Assembly: GCF_045865695.1 (NCBI RefSeq)
Contig: NZ_BAACAP010000221.1
Span: forward strand, 1-64,000
Reading direction: 5' to 3'
DNA from: Scytonema sp045865695
GTDB taxonomy: Bacteria; Cyanobacteriota; Cyanobacteriia; Cyanobacteriales; Nostocaceae
DNA: 64,000 bases
Of the stretch, positions 52,876 through 62,104 are shown one piece after another; the first letter of the stretch is position 1; each line of letters starts with the position of its first letter. Below the pieces are notes generated by a model, which saw only the letters and a list, made by a program, of their open reading frames with translations, made no database searches and was not told the DNA's origin. The translations under genes and the position numbers were made by a program.

Positions 52876-53307
52876 CTACAGGCGTGACCAATCCTCAATT
52901 TTTAAATCTGGTACCTGAGAAAAATCTCGATAGTTTCGTGTCACTACAACTGCATCATTCACTAAGCCAATTGCAGCAATTCGCATATCTTTCTGTAATC
53001 GCTGCTTAGATAACATTGGATTTTCTTTTAGCAAATGCTGAAAAGTTTCACCTGCTTTCTCGTCAAAATCCAATATCCTCACTCGTCCGAATAGAGCAAC
53101 TGTACGATTCAATTTTCCATAAAGTCGTACAACATCTTCTACTTTCTGCGTACTATTAATTCGTACTACCCAGCCATTAAACAATTCCTGAACCGTTACG
53201 ATGGAGATCGCAACTTCCGCTCCTAGGTCAGCTACCTGACGGCTAATTTGTGGATGTCTTTCCAAGAGTAGCGAGACATGGTCAGTATCTAGCAACCAAA
53301 GGCTCAT
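52876..53307 (-). CDS. VapC-type PIN-domain toxin
   Basis: A 143-residue PIN ribonuclease. The acidic residues of the active site are in LLDTDHVSLL (D7), VQELFNGW (E40 region), KDMRIAAIGL (D106 region) and TRNYRDFSQV (D126 region). Toxins of this class cut RNA such as initiator tRNA. ATG at 53307 overlaps the antitoxin stop by four bases (ATGA). The product appears intact. Confidence 0.88.
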   Translation of the reverse strand: MSLWLLDTDHVSLLLERHPQISRQVADLGAEVAISIVTVQELFNGWVVRINSTQKVEDVVRLYGKLNRTVALFGRVRILDFDEKAGETFQHLLKENPMLSKQRLQKDMRIAAIGLVNDAVVVTRNYRDFSQVPDLKIEDWSRL

Positions 53308-53621
53308 GCTCCACCATTTATATCTAACTCGCGCTCTGTCCGCAATTCCTCTGCAAGCTCTGCAAACTCTTCATCTCCTTCAAACATACCAATAAAATCT
53401 GTCCAAGGGTTATTTGAAACTTCTATCGTTAAAATCTCAATATTTGCTAACCTTGCTTTAATTTTTTCCCGTACATATGCGATCGCATCCTCACGATTTT
53501 CAGCTTCGGCTACACAATCAGCTAACTCTGACACTGATGCTATAAAATGCCCTGAATCCAGCCGTTCAACTAGGACATGAAGAGGTAACTTGTTTAAATT
53601 TGCAACGGATTGAGGATTCAT
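53304..53621 (-). CDS. Antitoxin of the VapC-type pair
   Basis: A 105-residue protein upstream of and overlapping the PIN toxin gene. The N-terminal part has a small alpha/beta fold (LHVLVERLDSGHFIASVSEL, CVAEAENREDAIAYVREKIK), like HicB-type or related antitoxins. The acidic C-terminus (GDEEFAELAEELRTEREL) is the likely toxin-wrapping region. ATG at 53621 is preferred over an alternative start at 53630. No DNA-binding domain is obvious. Confidence 0.75.
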   Translation of the reverse strand: MNPQSVANLNKLPLHVLVERLDSGHFIASVSELADCVAEAENREDAIAYVREKIKARLANIEILTIEVSNNPWTDFIGMFEGDEEFAELAEELRTERELDINGGA

Positions 53622-53858
53622 AGACAGCAATTACAACTTATTATTTCCATCATAATCCTTATGCCAGCAATTATTCAGTAATTTTTAATTTCTTTGCGCT
53701 CCCAGTACCAACCCAAGGGAGCCTGCGTACCCCTATTCGTGATGTACCAGTTTAGTGAGGAGCGTCATTTGTCGTTTGTCATTCCTCATTGGTAAGGATT
53801 TCCAGCATATTTATATTTTGTAATATAGCTCGGTTTATTTCCGCTTAGCTATTTATAA

Positions 53859-53999
53859 TTAAATTCCATTGTAGTTAATAACGCCATTAATACGCGGTCT
53901 TTTTAATCCAGTCTCTACTTCGTGAATCGGTTTTCGCAAAAGCTCCGCAGCTTTACTTAAAGAAATTAAACTTTCTGCTAAGTCTAGCTTCCCTTTCCC
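53859..53999 (-). pseudogene. C-terminal fragment of a small antitoxin-like gene
   Basis: An open reverse frame, cut by a stop at 54000-54002, that reads LDLAESLISLSKAAELLRKP then IHEVETGLKRPRINGVINY. No start codon. The last 38 bp resemble the sequence at about 52448-52486, next to the ATPase fragment, so the two places share an old duplication. Confidence 0.4.
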
Positions 54000-54082
54000 T
54001 CAGCCGAAGATGCTGGGATATTCTAATATAGAAATCTCTTGCTAATTTAAAAATAATTCTGTCGAACGATAGTGCGATCGCT

Positions 54083-54436
54083 ATGAACAACCAAACAAAA
54101 GAACTGCTTCGTGATTTTGAGGAAAGCCATAAAGAAGATATAGAAACAATTACCTAGGTTCTGGCGCGGATAACCACAAAAAGCCCAGACGAAATTAAAC
54201 CACACTTAGATGCAATGCTTGAGCGATTAGTTCAACCGCAACAGGTGCAACGTCCTTTATACGAAACCGCAACCCCAGAACAATTGGCACAAGCGTTTCG
54301 GGAGTGGGCGGAGAATCGCGATCGCAATACACCGCTGTTATCATATTATGCTGTTAGTCGAGAAAGTATGTATGACGACGAGGAGTTATAGTTGACTTTT
54401 CTTGTAGATACTAATGCACTATTTAGGGCTTGCTGA
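54083..54436 (+). pseudogene. Broken antitoxin and PIN toxin start
   Basis: ATG at 54083 opens a frame for a small antitoxin-like protein (MNNQTKELLRDFEESH). It has an in-frame TAG at 54155-54157, then goes on to 54391 (SPDEIKPHLDAMLERLVQ, TPEQLAQAFREWAENRDR). Directly after the stop, TTG 54392 starts MTFLVDTNALF, the first strand of a PIN domain with its first Asp. After 12 residues the sequence runs into the MITE at 54425. The pair is thus a dead VapBC-type module. Confidence 0.7.
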
Positions 54437-54637
54437 ATACAATCGGAAGGTAGAACAGATAAGGGTTTCAAGCCTTTTTTTGCCAAACAAGTGCAAGTTT
54501 ATAACATTTATAGTCTCAAAAACCTTACATTTTCGTCGGCGAGCGCTGGGTAAATTAGGAAACTAAGGGATGAAAGTCCCATTTTGCATACTGTGTGGCT
54601 TCTATATTCACCTGGCCCGACTTTTTCAGCAAGCCCT
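54425..54637. mobile_element. 213-bp MITE inserted in a PIN toxin gene
   Basis: Terminal inverted repeats agggcttgctgaa (54425-54437) and ttcagcaagccct (54625-54637) are perfect for 13 bp and continue with similarity. The tetramer attt flanks both ends (54421-54424, 54638-54641). No coding capacity. The ends resemble those of IS5/IS4-group elements of cyanobacteria. Its left end interrupts the PIN frame. Confidence 0.85.
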
Positions 54638-54794
54638 ATTTAGGAATTTCTGTCCGTAACTGTTGCACTCGCTCCACTGTTAACCCTGTTACCCGCGCTG
54701 CTTCAATAGGCATCTTTTCCTACAGTAGATTCACCGCTTCGTGTTCCAACACTGGTTGAGTGCCTTTTTGTTCCTAACTAGTAACAATTTTCAT
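54636..54794 (-). pseudogene. Degenerate small gene with two in-frame stops
   Basis: ATG at 54794 with an aggag ribosome site opens MKIVTS, then TAG, EQKGTQPVLEHEAVNLL, another TAG, and EKMPIEAARVTGLTVERVQQ. The final stop uses the MITE end. The last part looks like the tail of a Rpn-type or antitoxin-type protein. Clearly dead. Confidence 0.5.
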
Positions 54795-54807
54795 AAATTA
54801 CTCCTGC

Positions 54808-55003
54808 TCAGTTAACTACATTGTTATTGATGACCGCTTGGAAGACTTGGTCTAATTTTAACTTTGCAAGCAATCGGAAATAATCCGCTTTTACCTGTAG
54901 GCGTTCTGTCGGAGAATCTTCATCTTCGTCATCAACGCCGCCACTATAGGATTTTACTGCTGTAGAAAATCCCGTCAGCTTAAGCGCTAATTTCTACATT
55001 CAT
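54808..55003 (-). pseudogene. Degenerate small gene with frameshift
   Basis: From ATG 55003 the frame stops after seven codons. One frame over, LALKLTGFSTAVKSYSGGVD and LQVKADYFRLLAKLKLDQVF run on to the stop at 54808. It precedes the previous remnant by 13 nt on the same strand, so both may come from one decayed two-gene operon. No family recognised. Confidence 0.45.
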
Positions 55004-55128
55004 CGTCTTAAAATTTGACAGCGATCGCTTAATACGTTGTTTCAAATATCAGTGTTAGTACGGTTTTAAATTTGGTAATACTTGTATTAAGTATTTTATT
55101 GGATTATTAATGCATTAGAGTAACAGGA

Positions 55129-57402
55129 ATGAATATTGACTTACTAAGATATCGTCAAAACGCGGGTATGGAGCAGCTAGAAGTAGCTAATGCCTTAGAC
55201 ATTTCTAAGACGCAAGTAAATCTTTATGAGCAGGCTCCCGATACCGTTCCAATGGGGCTTTTAGTGAAATGGCTGCAAATGTTAGGTGTTGATCTTGCTA
55301 CAGCTATGTCAGCACCTGTACCACTACTTAAAGGAATTGATCCAGGAACTCCATACACTGAACTTTATCGCAAACTAAATTTACTGAATCAGTACATTGA
55401 TGCTACTCCTCCTGTAGACAAACTAGATATACCAACACCACCAGCAACACCCAGTGATTTTCAGCAACAGCTTAAGCTTTATAAACAAAAGCCTAATGTT
55501 GTTTTGACTGGAGGCTTTGATGCTGGTAAATCACACATGGCAAACGCTTTGTTGGGAAGTAAAAACTTGCCTGTCGGTTATCAGCCAGCAACAAGAGTAA
55601 TTACGTTTGTTCGCCATATAGAAGACCGTCCAAAATGGTGCAAAGAAGATGTATTGATTGTTAATGAGGATTTTTGGATAAAAGATGAAAAAGGTAAGCA
55701 AATTATTGACTTACTTCTTCTAGATGACCAAGAACGTTGTAAGAAGTATTGTGTGCAAGCAGGAAGTTTTGATACTTTGCAGAAATATGGAGTACACGGA
55801 GAATATGAAGATATAGCGGCTCATGCAGCTGTAGTACACATTCACTCCCCTTTGCTACAAGCTTATAACCTGATAGATCTTCCCGGCTTTTCAGATCAGC
55901 CAGATGAAGTCTCGAAGGATGTGGAGAAGGCTAATAGTGCAGCACAGATAGCCGATATATTGCTATACGCTTCACCAGCCAAAGGTCATATTAACGATCA
56001 AGACATGAGACGAATTAGCAATTTACTGAACTTGCTTCCTGTACGAGAGAATGAAAGCAGTAATTTCCCTACGCTAGGTAATCTCTTCATTGTGGCTACT
56101 CATGCCGATCCGAGTATTTCTGACCATCAGCTTAAAGAAATTCCTTACAAAGCTGCAAGCCGACTTTATAAGCAACTTAATGAAGGGGTATTAACAACTC
56201 GTCGAGAAAGAACAAATCGTGAAATTTCTCAAGAAGATTTACGAAAAAGGTTCTTCACCTTTTGGTGAGAAAGACCTGATAGATGTCAACAGCTATTTGA
56301 TAACTTGACTAAAATACTAGGCGAATTTCTCCCTGAAGCACATATGTGCCGTGTCGAGCGGGAAATAAATGCAATTAAGGAGGATAACACAAAAAACTAT
56401 GGTAAACAAATAGATGCTTATCAAAAAACTCTTGCTGATATAGATTCACGGCGTAAGCAACTACAAGCACTTGAGGAGAATGAAGCAACTCGTAAACAAG
56501 AAACTCAGCAGAAACGCGACAAGGTACATCAGAGTATCCGTGAGTTACAACGAAATAGCAGAACGTCATTTCAAAGATATACAGAGCAATTTTTAACTGT
56601 CGATACCATCGAAAAAACTATCCGCAATCTATACGATGATAAAAAAGAGGCAAAGGAAAGTCTTGCTGGTTATCTAGTTGAGAAATTACAACATGAGGTA
56701 GAACAGATAATCAAAGTTAATTCTGATAAATTAACACCTTCAATTGAGTCTTTCCTCGGTTCATACCAAGAGGCTTTACTTAAGCTCCCAAATTTAGATA
56801 TATCTATCGAGATCCCCTTTGATGCGAAAGGAGCTTTTCTAGGCGGACTTACAGGACTAACTAGCATTGGCGCTTTATCTGCTTGGGCAGCAGCATTAGG
56901 AAATCTTGGTAGTTATATTCTAGTGGCTAAGTTAGTTAGTCTTTTGTCTGCACTTGGCATTAGTATCGGTGGTGGTACTGCTGCGGTGATTTCTTTCATA
57001 GCAGCTATTGGTGGTCCAATAGTGCTTGGTGTAGGATTGGTGGCTGCATTAGCTTTCGCTGTGTGGGGTTTATTTGGAGAATCTTGGCAGAAGCGTTTAG
57101 CAAAGCAAACTGTTAAATATTTTGAAGAACAACGTGTGATTAATAAGTTTACAGACGGAATTGAGCAGTTTTGGCAAGACACAACTAAGAGTTTTGAGAA
57201 AGGCGCTAATGCAGTAGAAGGTGACTGGAATAAATATATTGAACACTTGCGTGAAATCACTTCACCTACAACAGCGTCAAAAGACCGTATTGAGGAAATT
57301 ATCAAAATATTGGAGGCAGGTAAGAATTTTTTCGGTGGTATTCCTTGGTCTAATACTAAGATTAATCTAAAATACAGTATAGATTCTTCTAAAGAATATT
57401 GA
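55129..57402 (+). pseudogene. HTH-dynamin-like GTPase interrupted by one in-frame TGA
   Basis: Two open stretches (55129-56268 and from 56269 to 57402) are in the same frame, split only by TGA at 56266-56268 (FFTFW-stop-ERPDRCQQLF). Read through, the protein has about 757 residues. Residues 1-60 are an XRE-type helix-turn-helix (LEVANALDISKTQVNLYEQ). The GTPase has G1 GGFDAGKS (128-135), G3 DLPG (250-253) and G4 THAD (324-327). The second half has a coiled coil (DAYQKTLADIDSRRKQLQAL) and a long hydrophobic paddle-like region (ISIGGGTAAVISFIAAIGGP). That is the layout of bacterial dynamin-like proteins. ATG at 55129 follows aacagga. A HEPN/AbiJ-like gene follows. Type is given as pseudogene because of the stop; a sequencing error is possible. 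Confidence 0.8.
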
Positions 57403-57461
57403 ACCTCTAACACAGATATATTTGGAAACAAGCAACCTTTATTTCTATTAAGAAGACTATA

Positions 57462-58406
57462 ATGAGCAATTTTTACTTTGGTGAACGCGAATTTGGATTA
57501 AAGCCAAGAATTGAAGATGAAATTGATGCAAAGGTTTGGGGTGGCTTAGTAGTGTTAATTAATAAGTGTATTGATGAACAGTACTTTACTGAAGAGTTTT
57601 CTGAAAGATGTCCTGATAATAACAATCACGTATGTGGAACGGATCGATCGGGGATGAAATTAGATATATTGTCTTCCTTTCCAAACATCAAATGGCCTCT
57701 AGATGGATTAGATAAACCTTGCACTTTAACAATTCTTGAACTTTTAGAGTTTTGTCATGAAAAAATAGCGCAACCAATTGAATGTGATTATCATCTATAC
57801 TTTCAACACAATCATTTAAGGTTTGAAAAAAAAGAAGGTCAAGCAAAGTTTCGTGATAAAGTCAACAGGATATTTGAACGGAATGGTATAACCTTTGAAT
57901 TACAAGAAAATGGACAAATTACCCGTTTAGCCCCTCCTGTAGTTAGCGATATCTTAAATAATGTTATTTTTCACACAAATAATAAAGAGTTGGACTCATT
58001 ACTGGAAACAGCCAGGATTAAATATCTTAATCCAGATTTAAAGGTACGTTTAGAATCATTGGAAAAGTTGTGGGATGCTTGGGAACGAATAAAAACACTA
58101 GACGAGCCATCAAATAAGAAAAAATCTGTAGAAATGCTTTTAAAAAAAGCATCTGATGAGGAAAATATGAAAGAAGTTCTGAATAAGGATGCTGAAGCAT
58201 TAACTTACATAGGTAACAACTTTATGATAAGGCACACAGAAGTAGGAAAAACTCCTATTACTTCAAGCGTATATGTTGATTATTTGTTTCATCGTATGTT
58301 TTCTCTCATATATCTACTGTTAGGTAATCAGATTGGTAAAAAGCCAGATTTAACTACAAAAGAAGAAATTGGAGAATTTGGGTCTGTTGACGAAATACAG
58401 TTTTAA
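57462..58406 (+). CDS. HEPN/AbiJ-like protein, partner of the GTPase
   Basis: A 314-residue soluble protein. The N-terminus (FYFGEREFGLKPRIEDEIDA, then FRDKVNRIFERNGITFEL) resembles the AbiJ N-terminal domain 4 family. The C-terminal half is helical, with LDSLLETARIKYLNPDLKVR, NNFMIRHTEVGKTPI (R257-H258) and VDYLFHRMFSLIYLLLG, a pattern I associate with HEPN-type RNases of abortive-infection proteins. ATG at 57462 is 59 nt after the GTPase gene, same strand. Gene order suggests a two-gene anti-phage module: membrane or nucleotide-sensing GTPase plus RNA-cutting effector. Family assignment is from pattern memory. Confidence 0.6.
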   Translation: MSNFYFGEREFGLKPRIEDEIDAKVWGGLVVLINKCIDEQYFTEEFSERCPDNNNHVCGTDRSGMKLDILSSFPNIKWPLDGLDKPCTLTILELLEFCHEKIAQPIECDYHLYFQHNHLRFEKKEGQAKFRDKVNRIFERNGITFELQENGQITRLAPPVVSDILNNVIFHTNNKELDSLLETARIKYLNPDLKVRLESLEKLWDAWERIKTLDEPSNKKKSVEMLLKKASDEENMKEVLNKDAEALTYIGNNFMIRHTEVGKTPITSSVYVDYLFHRMFSLIYLLLGNQIGKKPDLTTKEEIGEFGSVDEIQF

Positions 58407-58472
58407 CCTGAACAAACAAAGCGTCGAAATTACTCCCTTCCCGCTCTAAAATTACTGATTTTGTAGGGTAGC

Positions 58473-59170
58473 TTAAGTTCCGGAAAATTGGCCTTTGAGG
58501 AGTTCGTTGCGGGGGTAAATTGCTAGCGCTTTACTCCAGTACTCATTTTTGTTGACTAAATCCGAGATATGTGCAAGTGCTGGTAAGTAAAATGCTAAAG
58601 TTTTCCCCGTTCCAGTTCCAGCAGAGACGATCGCTCCCCGACTTTTGTTGCTGTTCAGGTCTTGGAGTATTTGACTTGTAGTACGCAACTGAAAATTTGC
58701 GAGTTGTACTTCCCCACGCGAGGAGGAATTGAAGATGGCTGTAACGGCTTTTCGTTGGATTGGTGTTAAGAGTTTGTTGGCTTCTAGTTGTTCGATGGCT
58801 GTTTCTGGCGCCATCTCTCTTTTTGGATAAAGTCTGGGGCGAGTTTGCAAGCGGTAATCGGCTACTAAGGTAGGGGAGGTTTGCCAATTATTGTGAAGGA
58901 AGATTGGCGAAGTCGTGCAAATAGTCTTACTGTTTCTGACATCCGAGTGCGGAACAGACGGCGTCCTTTGAGGTTAAATTCAAAGAGCAAGCGCCGTTGG
59001 AGGGTTTCGTCGATTATTAAATCGTTAGGTTCTGCTAAAACTTGAATGAGAGCTAATTTGGGTGATGGTGTATTATAATCTGCTACTTCTGTATCTAACC
59101 AAAGAATGGGATGCGAAGCAAGTTCGGGGATGATTGCTTGAATTTCTGCAGCTTGAGTTAGATAAAACAT
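58473..59170 (-). pseudogene. RNase D-like / DEAD helicase remnant (DpdJ-like, tentative)
   Basis: Two reverse frames. The first (from ATG 59170) begins like a 3'-5' exonuclease of the RNase D type: ILWLDTEVADYNTPSPKLAL. After about 55 residues similarity ends. Near 58870 the frame changes, and SPTLVADYRLQTRPRLYPKR continues into LLTPIQRKAVTAIF and the helicase P-loop VSAGTGTGKTLAFYLPALAH. It stops at LAIYPRNELLKGQFSG. A functional protein would be above 1000 residues. The exonuclease-helicase fusion recalls the large helicase of Dpd islands (DpdJ), which I cannot verify. Confidence 0.65.
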
Positions 59171-59209
59171 GAGTTTGTTAGAGCTTTAGATAAGAACGAG
59201 TACTTCTCA

Positions 59210-59968
59210 TTAGTGAAAGCGGCTGAGGAAACTACGCAAGCGATCGCTTTCGGGATTTGATAAAACCTCTTTTGCACAACCTTGTTCCACCACAACGCCT
59301 TGGTCTAAAAATAGAACTCGATGTGCTACTTCCCGAGCAAATTGCATCTCATGAGTCACAACTACCATCGTCATACCTTCTGCTGCTAATTGTTGCATGA
59401 CTTGCAAAACTTCACCCACAAGTTCTGGATCTAGGGAGCTGGTAGGTTCATCAAATAATATCAACTGTGGGTTCATGCACAAACTGCGAGCGATCGCAAC
59501 CCTTTGCTTTTGTCCACCAGAAAGTTGTTCTGGATATGCAGATGCTTTGTCAAAAAGCCCAACTTTTTCCAAATAGAATCCAGCAAGTTGGTTGCTTTCT
59601 TTCGCAGATTTACCCAATACCTTGCGTGGTGCTAAAGTGAGGTTTTCTAATACACTTAAATGCGGAAACAAGTTAAACTGTTGAAAAACCATGCCAACTT
59701 GTACCCGTAGATGTCGCAGCTGTCTGTTGTTAAAAGTCGGTGGTGATAAGTCAATATCGTTTACTACCAAATGTCCGCTGTCAATAGATTCTAAGCGGTT
59801 AAAGCAGCGTAGTAGTGTACTTTTCCCACATCCTGACGCACCAATAACCGCAACCACTTCCCCTTTAATAACAATACCCGTGATTCCCTTGAGTACTTTT
59901 ATAGAACCATAGCTCTTTTCTATATTTTCAAAAAGAATTGCAGGTTTGGAGTTTTCCATATCCCACAT
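59210..59968 (-). CDS. Polar amino acid ABC transporter ATP-binding protein
   Basis: A 252-residue GlnQ/HisP-type ATPase. Walker A GASGCGKSTLLRC (about 42-54), Q-loop VFQQFNLFPH, signature LSGGQKQRVAIARSL, Walker B LILFDEPTSSLD and H-switch VVVTHEM are all intact. ATG at 59968 with aggaga 15 nt upstream; a second ATG lies nine bases later. The gene is divergent from the binding-protein and permease genes (60106-61715), with which it should form one importer. The shared 137-bp gap must hold both promoters. Confidence 0.93.
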   Translation of the reverse strand: MWDMENSKPAILFENIEKSYGSIKVLKGITGIVIKGEVVAVIGASGCGKSTLLRCFNRLESIDSGHLVVNDIDLSPPTFNNRQLRHLRVQVGMVFQQFNLFPHLSVLENLTLAPRKVLGKSAKESNQLAGFYLEKVGLFDKASAYPEQLSGGQKQRVAIARSLCMNPQLILFDEPTSSLDPELVGEVLQVMQQLAAEGMTMVVVTHEMQFAREVAHRVLFLDQGVVVEQGCAKEVLSNPESDRLRSFLSRFH

Positions 59969-60105
59969 TTGTTGTACGATAATTCTCCTATATTATGGCA
60001 AACACCTTAAACTTTGCCAAAATTTTCATCAACCGCTACCAAGTTGTAATTTTTTGTAGTTTTAGCAAAATCATTTGTATTTGCAAATAGCTAACTGAAA
60101 AAACC

Positions 60106-60936
60106 ATGTTCGAGCCAAAAGTTACGCGATCGCATTTTATCAAACATTTCCTAGGTGGGTTGGGTACGGCTTTGATTTTGTCTGCTTGCAATCCTTCCAA
60201 TAGCAGCACTAGCAGTACATCCTCAGATGGTACTCCCCCAGCAAGCAAAACTATTAAGGTTGCTACAGAACCTGCTTTTCCACCATTTGAATCCAAAGGC
60301 GTAGGAAACGAACTTGTGGGTTTTGATATCGATTTGATGAAAGCAGTAGGACAAGCGGCTGGATTAAAGGTTGAATTTCAAAGTTTACCCTTTGATGGTA
60401 TGATACCAGCACTTCAAGCAAATACTATCGATGCGGCTATCAGTGCTATGACTATTACATCAGAACGCGCTCAAGTCGTAGCTTTTTCCCGACCTTACTT
60501 TAAAGCTGGTTTAGCCATAGCAGTTCGTCAAGATAACACAACAATTACCAGTTTAGATAATCTAAAAAATAAAACAATTGCCGTTCAAATTGGTACAACC
60601 GGAGCAAAAAAAGCTAAAAGCATTTCTGGCGAGCGGGTACGAGAATTTGATTCTGCTCCTCTCGCTTTACAGGAATTGGCAAATGGTAATGTGGATGCTG
60701 TACTCAATGATGCTCCCGTTACATTAGAAGCTATAAAGAGTGGCAATATCAAAGGTATAAAAGTAGTTGGACAACTTCTCACTGAAGAATATTATGGCAT
60801 TGCCCTGCCTAAAAACTCACCCCATCTCAATAATATTAACACTGCTTTAGCAAAGCTAATTTCCAACGGCACTTACGCTCAAATTTACCAAAAATGGTTT
60901 GGTGTAAAACCCCCACAGTTACCAGTGACAGAATAA
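60106..60936 (+). CDS. Amino acid ABC transporter substrate-binding lipoprotein
   Basis: A 276-residue family 3 solute-binding protein. The signal and lipobox are LGTALILSAC (Cys about 28), followed by a Ser-rich linker. The mature part begins TIKVATEPAFPPFESKG and includes GFDIDLMKAVGQAAGL, DAAISAMTITSERAQVVAFS and the second-lobe GTTGAKKAKSI. Binding residues suggest a polar or basic/neutral amino acid; specificity is open. The end (LPVTE) and stop touch a taattcg repeat. ATG at 60106. Confidence 0.92.
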   Translation: MFEPKVTRSHFIKHFLGGLGTALILSACNPSNSSTSSTSSDGTPPASKTIKVATEPAFPPFESKGVGNELVGFDIDLMKAVGQAAGLKVEFQSLPFDGMIPALQANTIDAAISAMTITSERAQVVAFSRPYFKAGLAIAVRQDNTTITSLDNLKNKTIAVQIGTTGAKKAKSISGERVREFDSAPLALQELANGNVDAVLNDAPVTLEAIKSGNIKGIKVVGQLLTEEYYGIALPKNSPHLNNINTALAKLISNGTYAQIYQKWFGVKPPQLPVTE

Positions 60937-60952
60937 TTCGTAATTCGTAATT
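60934..60952. repeat. 'taattcg' repeat after the binding-protein gene
   Basis: taattcgtaattcgtaatt begins with the TAA stop codon of the binding-protein gene. It is the same unit as at 9831-9863. Confidence 0.85.
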
Positions 60953-61034
60953 CCAGTCAAAAATTACCAATGACGAGTACTCCAAACAGCGACTTGACCA
61001 ATGCCCAATGCCCACTAACCACTAACCACTAACA

Positions 61035-61715
61035 ATGATTCAAAGTTTAGATATTATCATCAAAGCGCTACCAGATCTACTTTTTGGTGCTTTAGTAACA
61101 CTTGAGATTACCGCACTTTCTGTTTTTTTTGGCACGATCGCTGGCTCTTTACTGGGAATAATTCGACTTTCACCGATTTTACCTCTCTCTTGGGTCTCTC
61201 GTGCATATATTGATTTCTTTCGCGGTACCCCATTGCTAGTACAGATTTTTATGATTTACTTTGGTTTACCAGCACTGGCTCAAAGTTTTGGCGTACCTCT
61301 GCGTTTTGACCGTTTGGTAGCTGCTGTCATTGCTCTGAGTCTCAACTCCGCAGCGTACATAGCCGAAATTGTCCGTGCTGGAATTCAATCCATTGAACCA
61401 GGACAGTCAGAAGCTGCAAATTCTTTGGGTATGAGTGGAGTGCAAACAATGCGTTACATCATCTTTCCCCAAGCATTCCGTCGCATGATTCCACCTTTGA
61501 GTAATGAATTTATCTCCTTGCTTAAGGATACCAGCCTTGTAGCAGTGATAGGTTTTGAGGAATTATTTCGTCGCGGTCAGTTAATTGTCGCTGAGACTTA
61601 TCGTTCTTTTGAGATTTACACTGCAGTTGCTCTAGTTTATCTTGTTCTGACTGTGGCTTCATCCCAATTTTTCTCTTTTTTGGAAGTTTGGATGAATCCA
61701 GTTAAAATGAAGTAG
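61035..61715 (+). CDS. Amino acid ABC transporter permease
   Basis: A 226-residue HisM/GlnP-type inner-membrane permease with about five TM segments. The EAA loop is EAANSLGMSGVQTMRYIIFP, which docks to the ATPase. N-terminal FRGTPLLVQIFMIYFGLP is a family mark. It follows the binding-protein gene by about 98 nt on the same strand. A single permease implies a homodimer. Confidence 0.93.
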   Translation: MIQSLDIIIKALPDLLFGALVTLEITALSVFFGTIAGSLLGIIRLSPILPLSWVSRAYIDFFRGTPLLVQIFMIYFGLPALAQSFGVPLRFDRLVAAVIALSLNSAAYIAEIVRAGIQSIEPGQSEAANSLGMSGVQTMRYIIFPQAFRRMIPPLSNEFISLLKDTSLVAVIGFEELFRRGQLIVAETYRSFEIYTAVALVYLVLTVASSQFFSFLEVWMNPVKMK

Positions 61716-61867
61716 CTATAGCCATCCTAAATCATTTGTAAAATTCTCTCCTCTCTCTTCTTGGCGATCGCTCAATATCGATTGTGTGATTATTTCATTT
61801 TGGGTGGAGAAACTCTACTCTGTATAGTTATTTATAATTTCAGGTCGTAACCAGCTACCGCCCGCCC

Positions 61868-62104
61868 TCAGGACTCCCCCCCCGAAGCCAGTTGCTGACC
61901 GTTCGCTCACTGAGTGCTGGTGATGTTGCTGAGTGTACAAAGCGAGCAGTTTGAGATTCTAAGAGTGCGGGAAGTTGAGCGCAAAGACTTTTTCCCGCAC
62001 CCGTAGGTAAAAAGTCGGTGACAGGGTTCTAAAAAACAGCTCGTATCTGTGGGGATATGAACTGTTTCTAGAATTTCTCTAAGTTCTGGGAAGGAATCAG
62101 TCAC
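61868..62104 (-). pseudogene. RecQ-like helicase remnant (DpdF-like)
   Basis: Directly after the SNF2-type gene on the same strand, GTG 62104 opens MTDSFPELREILETVHIPTD. The frame then shifts near 62030. In the next frame TDFLPTGAGKSLCAQLPALL is a helicase P-loop of the RecQ/DEAD kind, and SERTVSNWL ends the piece at about 61870. Only about 75 residues of a helicase remain. The order SNF2-then-RecQ-like recalls dpdE-dpdF. Confidence 0.6.

Noticed and set aside
56266..56268. Selenocysteine codon in the GTPase
   Set aside because: No SECIS-like hairpin is seen after the TGA, and dynamin-like proteins have no known selenocysteine.
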